DNA of 64,000 nt from Megaustenia siamemsis (lineage: Eukaryota > Mollusca > Gastropoda > Stylommatophora > Ariophantidae). Positions 10,862-21,711 of the stretch are shown piece after piece. Under the pieces are notes generated by a model, which did no database searches, had not been told where the DNA came from, and worked only from the letters and a program-made list of their open reading frames with translations. Both the position numbers and the translations under genes were made by a program. The stretch's first letter is position 1; each line of letters starts with the position of its first letter. The DNA is taken from positions 64,102,458 through 64,166,457 of the forward strand of contig JAVIAB010000092.1 of NCBI GenBank assembly GCA_032433765.1, given 5' to 3'.

Positions 10862-11599
10862 ATATATATATAATAGTATATACATTTTCAAAGAAAAATG
10901 TGACGTAATGCTTCTATGAAAGACTTAGAAGGCGAGGTATCACGGTGCACTTATTATTTACCCTAAAATAAATCATTGGAAGAAACAGAATGCATAACAT
11001 GAAACACCTTGAAATGAACATAAATACCGAAAACATGCAAACTATGTGGCTTAATATAAGAAACCCTACACCAGCCAAAGGGAAACAAGATGCTCTAAGC
11101 AATGAAAACATTGGTATAATAGAACAGAATAATAACATTAGTCGGAGTGTCAAAAAGACACCAACTAAATGATATATAATGACGGAATAGCTTTCGCAAC
11201 TCTGAACACATATTTTTGTACATCTTTTTAGATCCAACCTGTACAAAACACAAACCAAACCAAAAATGTATAAGAGCTGCCAGAAGGCAAGCAAGTGATA
11301 AATATATCACTGAACGGCTTCCATATGTCATTGATCGCTTCTACGTGATTATAGGAAAATGTCACTTATCACCGAAAGTTTCTATATATGTCTAAGAGAG
11401 ACATCGATATATCATTGAAAGGCTTGAATACATCAGTAAGTGAATTTAATATCACTAGAATAATCTGTTTATGAATTATTCATTATTTCACTGAAATACT
11501 ACAATATTCTTTAGAGACAACAATATATCATTGCGACTATTTTATTTATAATTGTAATACATCACTTTTAAGAACTCTTTTTCTAGAGAGTTCTTTTTT
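10501..11599. other. No gene; AT-rich sequence
   Basis: Apart from the TA repeat inside it, no family resemblance was found. Minus-strand frames at 10914-11331 are hydrophobic-looking but lack start context and recognisable motifs. Confidence 0.4.
10803..10872. repeat. (TA)n microsatellite
   Basis: About 60 bp of uninterrupted TA dinucleotides, then a short imperfect extension. Confidence 0.95.
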
Positions 11600-12115
11600 G
11601 AATCCATTCGAATTCCATTTCGAATTCATTTTTGACAATATAAACAAGAAACAGAGTTCTTAAATGTTATGTACAGCCAGTCGTAACATATGGATGTCAA
11701 TCATGGACAATAGGGCAACAGACAAGAAAATCAATGGAGGCTGTAGAAATGTAGCTTAACAGAAGAATCTTCATAATACCATGGACAGCTAAGAAGAGTA
11801 ATGAGAACGTTCTGAAAGAAACCAAAGCAATAAGAGAGCTAATTTCCAATATTAGGAAGAGATAATCATCATTTATATGGCCATGTAATGAGAAGGAAAC
11901 AGCTGGAATATATTGTAACAACTGGGAAATTGATGGGCGAAGAGATAGAGAGAAGCAAAGAGAAAAGATAGCAGAGAGCTCAAGAAAATGGCTTGGAAGA
12001 AGGTCAACAACAGAAATGATAAATAACTGTCGAGATCGAAAGTAGAGGAGAGCCATGATCACCTACGCCAGCAGGCACAGTACTTGCTGATGACGATGAC
12101 GATGATGATGAAACA
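11600..12115 (+). mobile_element. LINE family K, 3' fragment
   Basis: Reads YVQPVVTYGCQSWTIGQQTR, then PWTAKKSNENVLKETK, STTEMINNCRDRK and AMITYASRHST, ending in a TGATGACGATGA-type tail. The block order matches the other K copies. EN and RT core are absent. A second scrap of the same tail lies at 12250-12312. Confidence 0.85.
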
Positions 12116-12249
12116 AGTATTCGAAATTTCCTCATATCATGATGTGTCTGTAAAATGGTGGTTACTACTTTCTTATGTTTTTTTTTTAGGAATTCCCTTT
12201 TTGTGTTGGCTTTATTGGTTACACAATTTATTACACATGGCAGAAAAGT

Positions 12250-12312
12250 ATACGCCATAATTGTGGAGAGACATGGTCACCTACGCCAGCGGGCTTGGTA
12301 CTTGATGATGAT
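12250..12312 (+). mobile_element. LINE family K, terminal scrap
   Basis: Sixty bases resembling the K terminus (GAGACATGGTCACCTACGCC, then TGATGATGATGA). Either a very short insertion or a duplication of the tail about 200 bp upstream. Confidence 0.65.
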
Positions 12313-12436
12313 GACGTCAATTTATTTGTACGAATCATGAATCAATGCATGATATAGGAACTTTAATATAAACATTTACACCCAAAAGACAACCTGCACT
12401 ACTAATTACTTTCTACATAATAGCTTCCTAAATTCT

Positions 12437-13160
12437 TGACACAATGAGACAAGAAAACAAAACGTGGAAAAGTGATTGTTACAGTGAAACAAGAAAACAA
12501 CACGTGGAAAAGTGATTGTCACAGTGAGACAAGAAAACAACACGTGGAAAAGTGATTGTTAGAGTGAAACAAGAAAACAACACGTGGAAAAGTGATTGTC
12601 ACAGTGAGACAAGAAAACCAAACGTGGAAAAGTGATTGTCACAGTGAAACAAGAAAACAACACGTGGAAAAGTGATTGTTACAGTGAGACAAGAAAACTA
12701 AACGTGAAAAAGTGATTGTCACAGTGAGACAAGAAAACAAAACGTGGAAAAGTGATTGTCACAGTGAGACAAGAAAACAAAACGTGGAAAAGTGATTGTC
12801 ACAGTGAGACAAGAAAACAAAACGTGGAAAAGTGATTGTTACAGTGAGACAAGAAAGCAAAACGTGGAAAAGTGATTGTCACAGTGAGACAAGAAAACAA
12901 AACGTGGAGAAGTGATTGTTACGGTGAGACAAGAAAACAAAACGTGGAAAAGTGATTGTTACGGTGAGACAAGAAAACAAAACGTGGAAAAGTGATTGTC
13001 ACAGTGAGACAAGAAAACAAAACGTGGAAAAGTGATTGTCACAGTGAGACAAGAAAACTAAACGTGGAAAAGTGATTGTCACAGTGAGACAAGAAAACAA
13101 AACGTGGAAAAGTGATTGTCACAGTGAGACAAGAAAACAAAACGTGGAAAAGTGAATGTT
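12437..13160. repeat. 40-bp minisatellite, about 18 units
   Basis: Unit of exactly 40 bp containing ACAGTGAGACAAGAAAACAA and AACGTGGAAAAGTGATTGTC. Units differ at a few positions (GTC/GTT, GAGAC/GAAAC, CAA/CTA). No coding sense. Confidence 0.97.
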
Positions 13161-13224
13161 ACTAGCAATACTAGAGACAATACACTTATCAGATTCGGAA
13201 CACTTTTAACAGACAATAATAGGA

Positions 13225-13408
13225 AACACTGTACACAATTAGTCACAAAACAGTGAAAGAATATGAAAGACTGCACACAATTAGTCACAAAACAGTGAAA
13301 GAATATGAAACAGTGTACACAGTTAGTCATAAAACAGTGAAAAAATATGAAAGAGTATACACAATTAGTCACAAAGCAGTGAAAGAATATGAAAGACTGT
13401 ACACAATT
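13225..13408. repeat. 42-bp minisatellite, left block
   Basis: About four units containing GTCACAAAACAGTGAAAGAA and TATGAAAGACTGTACACAAT. The array continues at 14538 after a LINE A insertion. Confidence 0.95.
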
Positions 13409-14528
13409 TATCATATTATACACAGAAGTAAACAAACCAATATATGCCTGCTTCATAGACTACACCAAAGCTTTTGATAGAGTACACCACAAACAACTTA
13501 TAGAATGCCTAAAAGAGATACATCTAGATGACATGGATATACGACTAATATGCAATCTATACTGGGAGCAAACAGCAATAATAAAATATAACAAAGAATT
13601 CTCTACACCCATTGATATAAAAAGAGGAGTAAGACAAGGATGCATCCTATCACCAAGCTTGTTCAATCTATACACTGAGCAAATCTTTAAAAACATCATA
13701 GAGATGCCAGGCCTACAAATTAATGGAAAGATAATCAATAACCTAAGATATGCTGACGATACCGTACTACTAGCAGAAAATCCTAAAGACCTACAACAAT
13801 TACTTAATGAAATAAACACGACAAGCAAAAAATATGGACTAGATATGAATATCAAAAAGACTAAAACTATTATCATAAACAAAGAAAATACTCAAAACCC
13901 ACAAGTGAATATCAAAATTGAAGGAATAGACCTTGAGACAGTTCAGAACTATAACTACCTTGGACATACTATAACCAGTGATGGAAAATGTACAACTGAA
14001 ATAAACAAAAGAATAGGAATGGCAAAAAGTAATTTTAATGTCATGAAGGACATACTAACATCAAAACAAATAACACCAGAGCTAAAACTAAGAATAGCAA
14101 AATGTTACATCTTCTCAATATTCCTATATGGTGCTGAAACATGGACATTAGACAAGAAAACAGAACAGAGAATTGAAGCCTTTGAAATGTGGATATATAG
14201 AAGAATAGGTAGAATTGGATGGAAGGAAAAGAAAACAAACGACAAAGTCTTAAAACAACTAAAAATGAAAAGAGAACTTCTGAACACAATTAGAACAAGA
14301 CAAATGCGATTCTTAGGCCATGTTAAAAGACACAACAGCCTACTGAAAGTGATCCTGGAGGGGAAAATACAAGGTAAAAGAGGCAGAGGCAGACCAAGAT
14401 TAACATGGACGAGTAACATCAAAAGATGGACAAACCAACCGATGACAACCTGCACCATCAAAGCAAGAGATAGAGCAAAATGGCGCTCCATGGTAGCCAA
14501 CCTTCGTTGCGGAGACGGCACTCAATGA
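13389..14528 (+). CDS. LINE A reverse transcriptase (partial, uninterrupted frame)
   Basis: 379 codons; about the first six come from the minisatellite and the rest from the LINE, so the ATG is fortuitous. Domains: RT block FIDYTKAFDRV (residues 22-32), GVRQGCILSPSLFNLY (80-95), catalytic YADD (121-124), the post-RT YLGHTITSDGK block, YGAETWTLD, RFLGHVKRHN and C-terminal GRGRPRLTWTSNIKRW ending GGDGTQ-like (CGDGTQ). A full element would also encode EN and the RT fingers. No inactivating change is visible in the remaining part, but it cannot retrotranspose without them. Pol II promoter not seen. Confidence 0.85.
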   Translation: MKDCTQFIILYTEVNKPIYACFIDYTKAFDRVHHKQLIECLKEIHLDDMDIRLICNLYWEQTAIIKYNKEFSTPIDIKRGVRQGCILSPSLFNLYTEQIFKNIIEMPGLQINGKIINNLRYADDTVLLAENPKDLQQLLNEINTTSKKYGLDMNIKKTKTIIINKENTQNPQVNIKIEGIDLETVQNYNYLGHTITSDGKCTTEINKRIGMAKSNFNVMKDILTSKQITPELKLRIAKCYIFSIFLYGAETWTLDKKTEQRIEAFEMWIYRRIGRIGWKEKKTNDKVLKQLKMKRELLNTIRTRQMRFLGHVKRHNSLLKVILEGKIQGKRGRGRPRLTWTSNIKRWTNQPMTTCTIKARDRAKWRSMVANLRCGDGTQ

Positions 14529-14537
14529 TGATGATGA
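13409..14537 (+). mobile_element. LINE family A, young 5'-truncated insertion
   Basis: The insertion splits the 42-bp minisatellite; TGTACACAATT is present on both sides (13398-13408, 14538-14548), as expected for an 11-bp target duplication. It starts within RT, upstream of FIDYTKAFDRV, and ends in a (TGA)n tail. RTE-like LINEs often end in short simple repeats, so the tail fits. The frame is uninterrupted from truncation point to stop, making this the least decayed LINE in the window. Confidence 0.93.
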
Positions 14538-16030
14538 TGTACACAATTAGTCCCAAAACAGTGAAATAATATAAAAAGTGTACACAATTAGTCACAAAAC
14601 AGTGAAAGAATATGAAAGAGTGTACACAATTAGTCACAAAACAGTGAAAGAATATGAAAGACTGCACACAATTAGTCACAAAACAGTGAAAGAATATGAA
14701 AGACTGTACACAATTAGTCACAAAACAGTGAAAGAATATGAAAGACTGCACACAATTAGTCACAAAACAGTGAAAGAATATGAAAGACTGTACACAATTA
14801 GTAACAAAACAATGAATGAATATGAAAGAGTGTACATACTTAGTTTCAAAACAGTGAAAGAATATGAAAGAGTGTACACAATTAGTCACTAAACAGTGAA
14901 AGAATATGAAAGAGTGTACACAATTAGTCACAAAACAGTGAAATAATATGAAAGAGTGTACATAATTAGTTACAAAACAGTGAAAGAATATGAAATAGTG
15001 TACACAATTGGTCACAAAACAGTGAAAGAATATGAAAGACTGTACACAATTAGTCACAAAACTGTGAAAGAATATGAAAAAGTGTACACAATTAGTCACA
15101 AAACAGTGAAATAATATGAAAGAGTGTACATAATTAGTTACAAAACAGTGAAAGAATATGAAATAGTGTACACAATTGGTCACAAAACAGTGAAAGAATA
15201 TGAAAGACTGTACACAATTAGTCACAAAACTGTGAAAGAATATGAAAAAGTGTACACAATTAGTCACAAAACAGTGAAATAATATGAAAGAGTGTACACA
15301 TTTAGTCATAAAGCAATGAAAGAATATGAAAGAGTGTACATAATTAGTTACACAACAATGAAAGAATATGAAATAGTGTACACAATTAGTCACACAAAAT
15401 TGAAAGAATATTAAAGACTGCACACAATTAGTCACAAAAAAGTGAAAGAATATGAAAGACTGCACACAATTAGTCACAAAACAATGAAAGAATAAGAAAG
15501 GATGTACAAAATTAGTCACAAAACAGTGACAGAATATAAAAGGCTGTACACAATTAGTCACAAAACAGTGAAAGAATATAAAAGACTGTACACAATTAGT
15601 CACAAAACAGTGACAGAATATAAAAGAGTGTACACAATTAGTCACAAAACAGTGAAAGAATATAAACGACTGTACACAATTAGTCACAAAACAATGTAAG
15701 AATATAAAAGACTACACAATTAGTCACAAAACAGTTAAAGAATATAAAAGACTGTACACAATTAGTCACAAAACAGTGACAGAATATAAAAGACTGTACA
15801 CAATTAGTCACAATACAGTAAAAGAATATAAACGACTGTACACAATTAGTCACAAAACAATGTAAGAATATAAAAGACTACACAATTAGTCACAAAACAG
15901 TTAAAGAATATAAAAGACTGTACACAATTAGTGACAAAAAAGTGAAAGAATATAAACGACTGTACACAATTAGTCACAAAACAATGTAAGAATATAAAAG
16001 ACTGTACACAATTAGTCACAAAACAATGAA
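14538..16030. repeat. 42-bp minisatellite, right block (about 35 units)
   Basis: Continuation of the array at 13225. The unit is 14 codons, so a frame on each strand stays open over many units (YTISHKTVKEYERL on plus; CVQSFIFFHCFVTN on minus, up to 409 codons). Shorter unit variants and indels appear after 15690. I regard the long frames as a by-product of unit length. Confidence 0.95.
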
Positions 16031-16671
16031 AGAAGAAAAAACCTTTTTCGTTCCCAAGTGCTGTATAGTACACGGCAGCTCAGCCTTGCCCCCTTCTCTC
16101 ACTGTGATGTTGTTATTGCTGTTCTTGAAGACAGGGTCCCTCGGTATGTTCGTGTATGTCTCGTATTCCTCGTCATGCCGTAGGTCTGCCAGACCTGCGA
16201 AAAATTACCATCGTTAAGCATTGATTCATAACTTTATTCTGAGTACCGTTTCTTCTGAACAAATTTAAACTACGTATTGCTATATTATATATTTTTTGAA
16301 AGGTAGATTCAATTAATAGTAGCATGTCCTTGAACATTACCAAAATAAAAAAAAACAGCGAACCAGAAGGGGAGAAGCCAACATAAGAGGTAAGAAAGGG
16401 GGCCGATGTAAACCAATAAAGCAACGCTTGTTTGGTGTTATCAGTCGCAAGATGGTGATGAATATACTGAAGATGGGATCTGAGCATATACGAATTTGTT
16501 GGATGTGCTTTGAAAATACTCTGATAAATAAATATCTGTATTCTGTGTGCCAGAAAACTCTAAACTTAACAATAGAGTTCTTACATGTTTTTCTGTTATA
16601 CCTGAAAGTGAAAGACTGACACTGTATACGATCTTGTTTAAGCTGTCTCTACATATGGGTAACACATGCAG
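16031..16671. other. No recognisable gene
   Basis: Mixed-composition sequence. Minus-strand open stretches (16173-16487 and 16441-16665) have no recognised motif. Confidence 0.35.
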
Positions 16672-16846
16672 CTATTTATGTGATTAATACCTGCAGTTAT
16701 TCGTGTGAATAATACATGCAGCTATGTATGTGATTATTACATCGGGTCCGTGGGTATGGTTAATACATGCAGCTATTCGTGTGATTAATACATGTGGCCC
16801 ATGGTTGAGGTTAATACATGCAGCTATTGAGTTATTGAGTTATTAG
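16672..16846. repeat. 25-bp minisatellite, block 1
   Basis: About six to seven imperfect copies of ATTAATACATGCAGCTATTCGTGTG with variants (CCCATGGTTGAGG, GTCCGTGGGTATGG). It directly follows the 3' end of the minus-strand LINE G and reappears beside the second LINE G tail. Confidence 0.9.
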
Positions 16847-18020
16847 CAGGTCATCATCATTGCACTACGAAAACATGTCCATAGGTGCTCAGATCTCCTC
16901 CTCAGCAAGTCTAGCAGTGACCAGCGACTGACGACTCGAGTTCTGTTTGTACATGATTTATGAGTCTTCTTATACGCCCAATAAGTTTCTCGTTTCTGGC
17001 TGTGCCCACCTTAACTTCCTTCTATTTCATCCGAAGGAGTGTCGTGGACTCATGGTTGTCGAAGCCCTGTATCCTTCTGACATCCCGAAGGGCATTGATG
17101 GTGTCCACCCGATTCATTGGTTGACCGTCCTCAAAAACAGCTAGCCAACCAGTCCGCTCTTTCATTTCCCCGTACTCCCGCATGTCCAGGGACGTAGACA
17201 TAGGTGACGTTACGTATTTTTGACTTCTGCAATGACTTCACCCATGTGTACATCATATGTACAGATTCCGCCTTCACTTTTCGTATCATGCTCATCGAAT
17301 CATTCAGTATGCAGGCGTGGGTGTAGTCTTGTGACTCTAACCAGATGAATGTCTTGGTCACTGCCATCACCCCCATCGTCATGCTACTCGTGGTCATAAC
17401 GTATGCAGCACTGTCTTCCTTGACTATTCTGCCTGCCGAGCGTGCTGCATATGCCCGTGCACTACTTTGGTGTCGTATTACAGATCCGCCTGTTTAGATG
17501 ACTGCATCTTTCTCATCGGTGTTATCCCAGATGAAACCGTTGACCTCCGCATTGACCACGACTGAGTCCTGCTCCCTACATTTCCTGTCGAGTGTGACGA
17601 TACATGAGAATGTCCCCTGAATGACGTAAGCACCGGTATCCACTCCTCGCCAATGTTGATATTGGTAAGCCCACAGACCTGTTTGATGACATCTTCTGCT
17701 CGGCCCACCCATGATTTGCCTCTTTTTAGCCTGACACCCTCTTTGTGTTGAGTTCATGGTGCAATGGAAGCTCCTTATCTGCACTTATCTTCAGGTATGC
17801 TCGTGCCCTCCAGATCTTGATCTTTCATCCATGGTTGGTAAGTCGAGAAGACACCTCATTGCTACACAGGGAGTGTCCCTTGTACACCTCAAGATAATGC
17901 GCATAGCTTCATTCTGTATTTTCTCCAGCTTGTCAATTTGTGTCTTACTGACTGTAAGAACTGACAAGGCATACTCGATTGGTGCGAAGACTAGTCCCAG
18001 GAACAGAAGGTAAAGTAGCC
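16847..18020 (-). mobile_element. LINE family G (RNase H-bearing), 3' portion
   Basis: In minus orientation the protein reads EYALSVLTVSKTQIDKLEKI, NEAMRIILRCTRDTPCVAM and LLDLPTMDER (the segment between RT and RNase H), then an RNase H domain: TGGSV (usual TDGS, first aspartate lost), ILNDSMSMIRK, and YVPGHAGVRGNERADWLA. Frameshifts and stops occur, notably before TGGS. The 3' UTR includes AACTCAATAACTCAAT and is followed by the 25-bp minisatellite. RT core and EN are absent. A related copy lies at 40358-41720. Confidence 0.85.
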
Positions 18021-18034
18021 TCTGCTCGGTGTTG

Positions 18035-18288
18035 TTATCTGTGTGATTAATACATGCAGTTATTCGTGTGATTAATACATGCAGCTATTCGTGTGGTTAA
18101 TACATGCAGCTATTCGTGTAATTAAATACATGAAGCTATTCGTGTGTTTAATACATGCAGCTATTCGTGTGATTAATACATGCAGCTATTTGTGTGATTA
18201 ATACATGTGGCCCATGTATGTGGTTAATACATGCAGCTATTCGTGTGATTAATACATGTGTCCCATGGTTGAGGTTAATACATGCAGC
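18035..18288. repeat. 25-bp minisatellite, block 2
   Basis: About ten units of the same repeat as 16672-16846. Its right edge (CCCATGGTTGAGG variant, then GCAGCTATTGAGTTATTG) is nearly identical to the right edge of block 1. Confidence 0.9.
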
Positions 18289-18483
18289 TATTGAGTTATT
18301 GAGTTATTAGCAGGTCATCATCATTGCACTACGAAAACATGTCCATAGGTGCTCAGATCTCCTCCTCAGCAAGTCTAGCAGTGACCAGCGACTGACAACT
18401 CGAGTTCTGTTTGTACATGATTTATGAGTCTTCTTATACGCCCAATAAGTTTCTCGTTTCTGGCTGTGCCCATCTTAACTTCC
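18289..18483 (-). mobile_element. LINE family G, duplicated 3' tail
   Basis: Nearly identical to 16847-17012 plus its flanking repeat, then divergent after TTAACTTCCTT. Either a tandem duplication of tail plus repeat or a second, more truncated insertion. Confidence 0.85.
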
Positions 18484-19548
18484 TTGCTAGTTAATTATGA
18501 TGGTGACCAATGTATTAAACTTCATCGCCACAGTGCACAACTTTGTAAGGCAAGAGATCAATGCTGTTCCTAGCTAATAATACTTTACTTCAACTTATGT
18601 GCGTTCTTTTTACTCAGTTTAGTCTAATAAAGAGTTGCCAGTTGGGAATGAACATAATTAATTCTTTTTTGGCAAAGCAGGCACTAACCACATCGCTACT
18701 GACGTTCTTTTTTTTAAAAATAGAACTAGGGTTTATGCAACGCAGCATGATAATGATGATGTTGGTTTTACTGCCACAGAAACGACACGGAGTTGAAACT
18801 TTACTCGCCCACTTAGACATGATATGCTACAGTACATCATTTACCATCCTACATTTCGAGAAAAGTGGATTTTAATTTTTTTTGTATTAATTTTATGGCG
18901 TCCCAAATACATTTTCTAGGTCAGAACGTGAGTCTTCCACTCTGTGTAAAATCTAATTGTTTATATTTCTCGTATCATCTACCTAGCTATACCTTTAGCC
19001 ATGTTTGTTTTCGTTACAGTGATATAAATGTTTACTGATTGCAGTTAAAGCAGAGTCAAAATCCTGACACTTCAACTAAAACAACAGCCAATTTAACAAG
19101 CAATTATGTATGTGACAAGGCAGATGAAGATAACACACCAGCGATGTTTACAACAATGCTTTTTTCTTAACTGGATCGTATCATATAAAAGGTGTGCAGT
19201 TTTAGGATGTCATTATGAAACGATACGGCATGTATGTGTCACAGAAAGTATCAGCTCTGCTTATCCACTGGTAAAAAAAAATCTTTCAGGTTATAACCCC
19301 GAGATCATTTATTCCGTAATTGTACTATTTACCCCCCCCCCCCCCCATAAATCTGTAACAAAAGTTATTATTTTGAATATTAAAAACCCACCATTCTTTC
19401 AGGATTAAATTAATTTGATTCCTTATAGAAAAACTATTTGATGAAAACATTTTATAATATTTGTATTAGCTCTTTCTGGTTGACACTATCTATTCTGAAG
19501 ATTAACAGCATAGTAGTTTTGCTGCATTCTTAAAAGCCCTCTATTTTG
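18484..19548. other. No recognisable gene
   Basis: AT-rich sequence with a 15-C homopolymer at 19332-19346. Open stretches at 18561-18875 and 19106-19408 show no motif. Confidence 0.4.
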
Positions 19549-19562
19549 TAATGTATAAATAT

Positions 19563-19924
19563 CATCATCATCATCATCATCAGGTGCCGTCTCCGCAGTG
19601 AAGATTGGCTACCATGGAGCGCCATTCTAGTCAGTCTCTTGCTTTGATGGTGCAGGTTGTCATAGGCTGATTTGTCCATCTTTTGATGTTACTCGTCCAT
19701 GTTAGTCTTGTCTGCCTCTGCCTCTTTTACCATGTATTTTCCCCTCCAGGATTACTTTTAGTAGGCTGTTGTGTCTTTTAACATGGCCCAAAAATCGCAT
19801 TTGTCTTGTTTGAATTGTGCTTAGTAGTTCTCTTTTCATTTTGTTGTTTTAAGACTTCATCGTTTGTTTTCTTTTCCTTCCACCCAATTCTACATATTCT
19901 TCTATATATCCACATTTCAAAGGC
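19563..19924 (-). mobile_element. LINE family A, 5'-truncated 3' end
   Basis: Reverse complement of the LINE A terminus, including the (TGA)n tail seen as (ATC)n at the left. A 14-bp direct repeat with one mismatch flanks it (TAATGTATAAATAT at 19549-19562, TAATGTACAAATAT at 19925-19938). Coding remnants include the GRGRPRLTW-equivalent and terminal WRSMVAN block. Confidence 0.9.
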
Positions 19925-20348
19925 TAATGTACAAATATACCTGTATTATTTCTTCGTCCCGCTGCCTTTTTCGTATGGATTACTCAACATTTCTTCGACA
20001 TGATTTGTCTAATTTAGTACTGGCCCTTTAATGTGTTACTAAAGAGAATTTTCTGAGACTCTATACCAGAATATCAGGCATGTATAAGAAGAAAAGAATG
20101 AAGCACAGAGCTTGTAAGATCCAGAATAGAACATCGAAGACATTCCATAGAGCTAGCATTTTCTATCTTCTTTGACACTGAACGAGCATAGGATGAAGTG
20201 AATTAGTGAAAAGAAGAAACATCACTGTTCTCGGCACCTTTTACAACCTGTTTTTATTTTTTTTTCTATTTAGCTTCTTTTTCATTTTGTTTAATTCCTT
20301 ACTAACCTGGTCAGCTTTTTTGTTTTCCCAGAGCTCTCTTTAATTTCT

Positions 20349-20443
20349 CGCCTTAAATGATGATTTTATTTAAAATGTTCTATATATAATATGACTTATT
20401 AATATAAATGTCAGTATATTTTGTTCATATTCTATTCTTTATA
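20349..20443 (-). repeat. AT-rich dispersed repeat, copy 1
   Basis: About 95 bp nearly identical, in inverted orientation, to 29647-29737 (shared AACAAAATATACTGACATTT and AACATTTTAAATAAAATCAT in the latter orientation). Flanks differ, so it is a dispersed element or a fragment of a larger one. No coding sense. Confidence 0.8.
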
Positions 20444-21235
20444 TCTTCTCTATATAAAGTCCTTAAATAGGCGCGTTTGTTTTATTTCTTCTTTTTATTA
20501 TTAATGCACTCAACAAGATTTTGACAAAAACCTGGATGAGCTTTGTTGTGTCGAAAGGAGTGGTGACCTAGCCCTAGTGTTGATTTACATGAGGAGTTAA
20601 CATGTTCCATGGTGTGTCTTCCCTACAAGAGAGGACACCGGCTTCCGTCTGTCTTTCGCCACTTCAAAAGCTATAGGATTACCGTAGAAGATCGTTCTAC
20701 CTGATTATGTAACTTAGCAGCATGGTTGCTTTGTCATTTTATGTGAATATTCTCTGTCAAATCTTATATCCTTATATATTTTTCTGTTGTGGTTTGTTGT
20801 TCCTGCTGAAGGTCTTTTGGCCAAAAGGTCGTTCTACTTTTGCTTTGTTTCTCACTACGTAAAGCTGTTACCATACCACTTGTTCCTTTTTTTTACGTTT
20901 CCGTTATTTTCATTCTTTGTCAAACCTCATCTCTGAAGTTAATTCGCTTTCTTGCACCTGTGGCCAGGAAGACGCTTGTTCTCTTCGCTATCTATAACCT
21001 TCCTAACTACTATGCCACTGTGATGATTGCTGGAAATTCTCAAACACCACTGGATGACGTCGCTGCCAAAACTCCGCCTATTGGTCTGCCCATCTCTTTC
21101 TTTCTTCACTTCCCTTCAGCTGTGAAACTTTCACATATCAAACAATACACGAAGAACATCTTAAGCAAACTCAATGATGATTCCAACAAAAGGTGATTTG
21201 ACGACTTCTAGTGCTTTCTTTTCTCTCTCTTATGA
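20444..21235. other. No gene recognised; possible Penelope-type remnant
   Basis: The string CTGCTGAAGGTCTTTTGGCC followed by AAAAGGTCGTT (about 20807-20838) resembles the CTGA-stem-GAAA layout common near Penelope-like elements, but the core is imperfect. The frame 20840-21196 has no motif I recognise. Confidence 0.3.
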
Positions 21236-21530
21236 AGTCTTAAAACAACTAAAAATGAAAAGAGAACTACTAAACACAATTCAAACAAGACGATGTGCGA
21301 TTTTTGGCCATGTTAAAAGACACAACAGCCTACGAAAAATAATCCTCTAGGGGAAAATACAAGGTAAAAGAGGCAGAGGCAGACCAAGGCTAACATGGAC
21401 GAGTAACATCAAAAGATGGACAAACCAGCTTATGACAGCCTGCACCATCAAAGTAAGAGACAGAGCAGAATGGCGCTCCATGGTAGCCAACCTTCGTTGC
21501 GGAGATGGCACTCGATGATGATGATGACGA
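21236..21530 (+). mobile_element. LINE family A, 3' fragment
   Basis: Collinear with 14240-14537 with few differences: LKQLKMKRELL, then GRGRPRLTWTSNIKRW and a GDGTR-stop end followed by TGATGATGATGA. One in-frame stop (CTCTAGGGG) and one indel near CGATGTGCG. It is a strongly 5'-truncated copy 80 bp from the mariner element. Confidence 0.9.
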
Positions 21531-21612
21531 ATGCTTCCTTGCTTTTCAGGGTTCTGCAGTGGATATTAGATCTAGTTCATACTAGGGTTACTACATTACT
21601 AGATCTACTGAA

Positions 21613-21651
21613 GGGAGGTCAAAAAGTAATGCACACCAATTTTTTTCTCGG
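21613..21651. repeat. mariner left terminal inverted repeat
   Basis: Starts GGGAGGTCAAAAAGTAATGC and ends TTCTCGG. It matches the right repeat except for one extra A and one extra T in homopolymers. Confidence 0.95.
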
Positions 21652-21711
21652 AAACTATTCGGGCAAAATGTGTGAAATTTTCACAGATTGTAGCTGAACA
21701 TCCCCTTTACA

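Noticed and set aside
12437..13160. CRISPR array
   Set aside because: Units are directly adjacent with no unique spacers, and the window is eukaryotic with no cas genes. The same applies to the other arrays.
14458..15687. 409-codon minus-strand ORF as a repetitive protein gene
   Set aside because: It is the 42-bp minisatellite read in its open phase plus the end of LINE A; unit length divisible by three explains the open frame, and no start context or flanking gene structure supports it.
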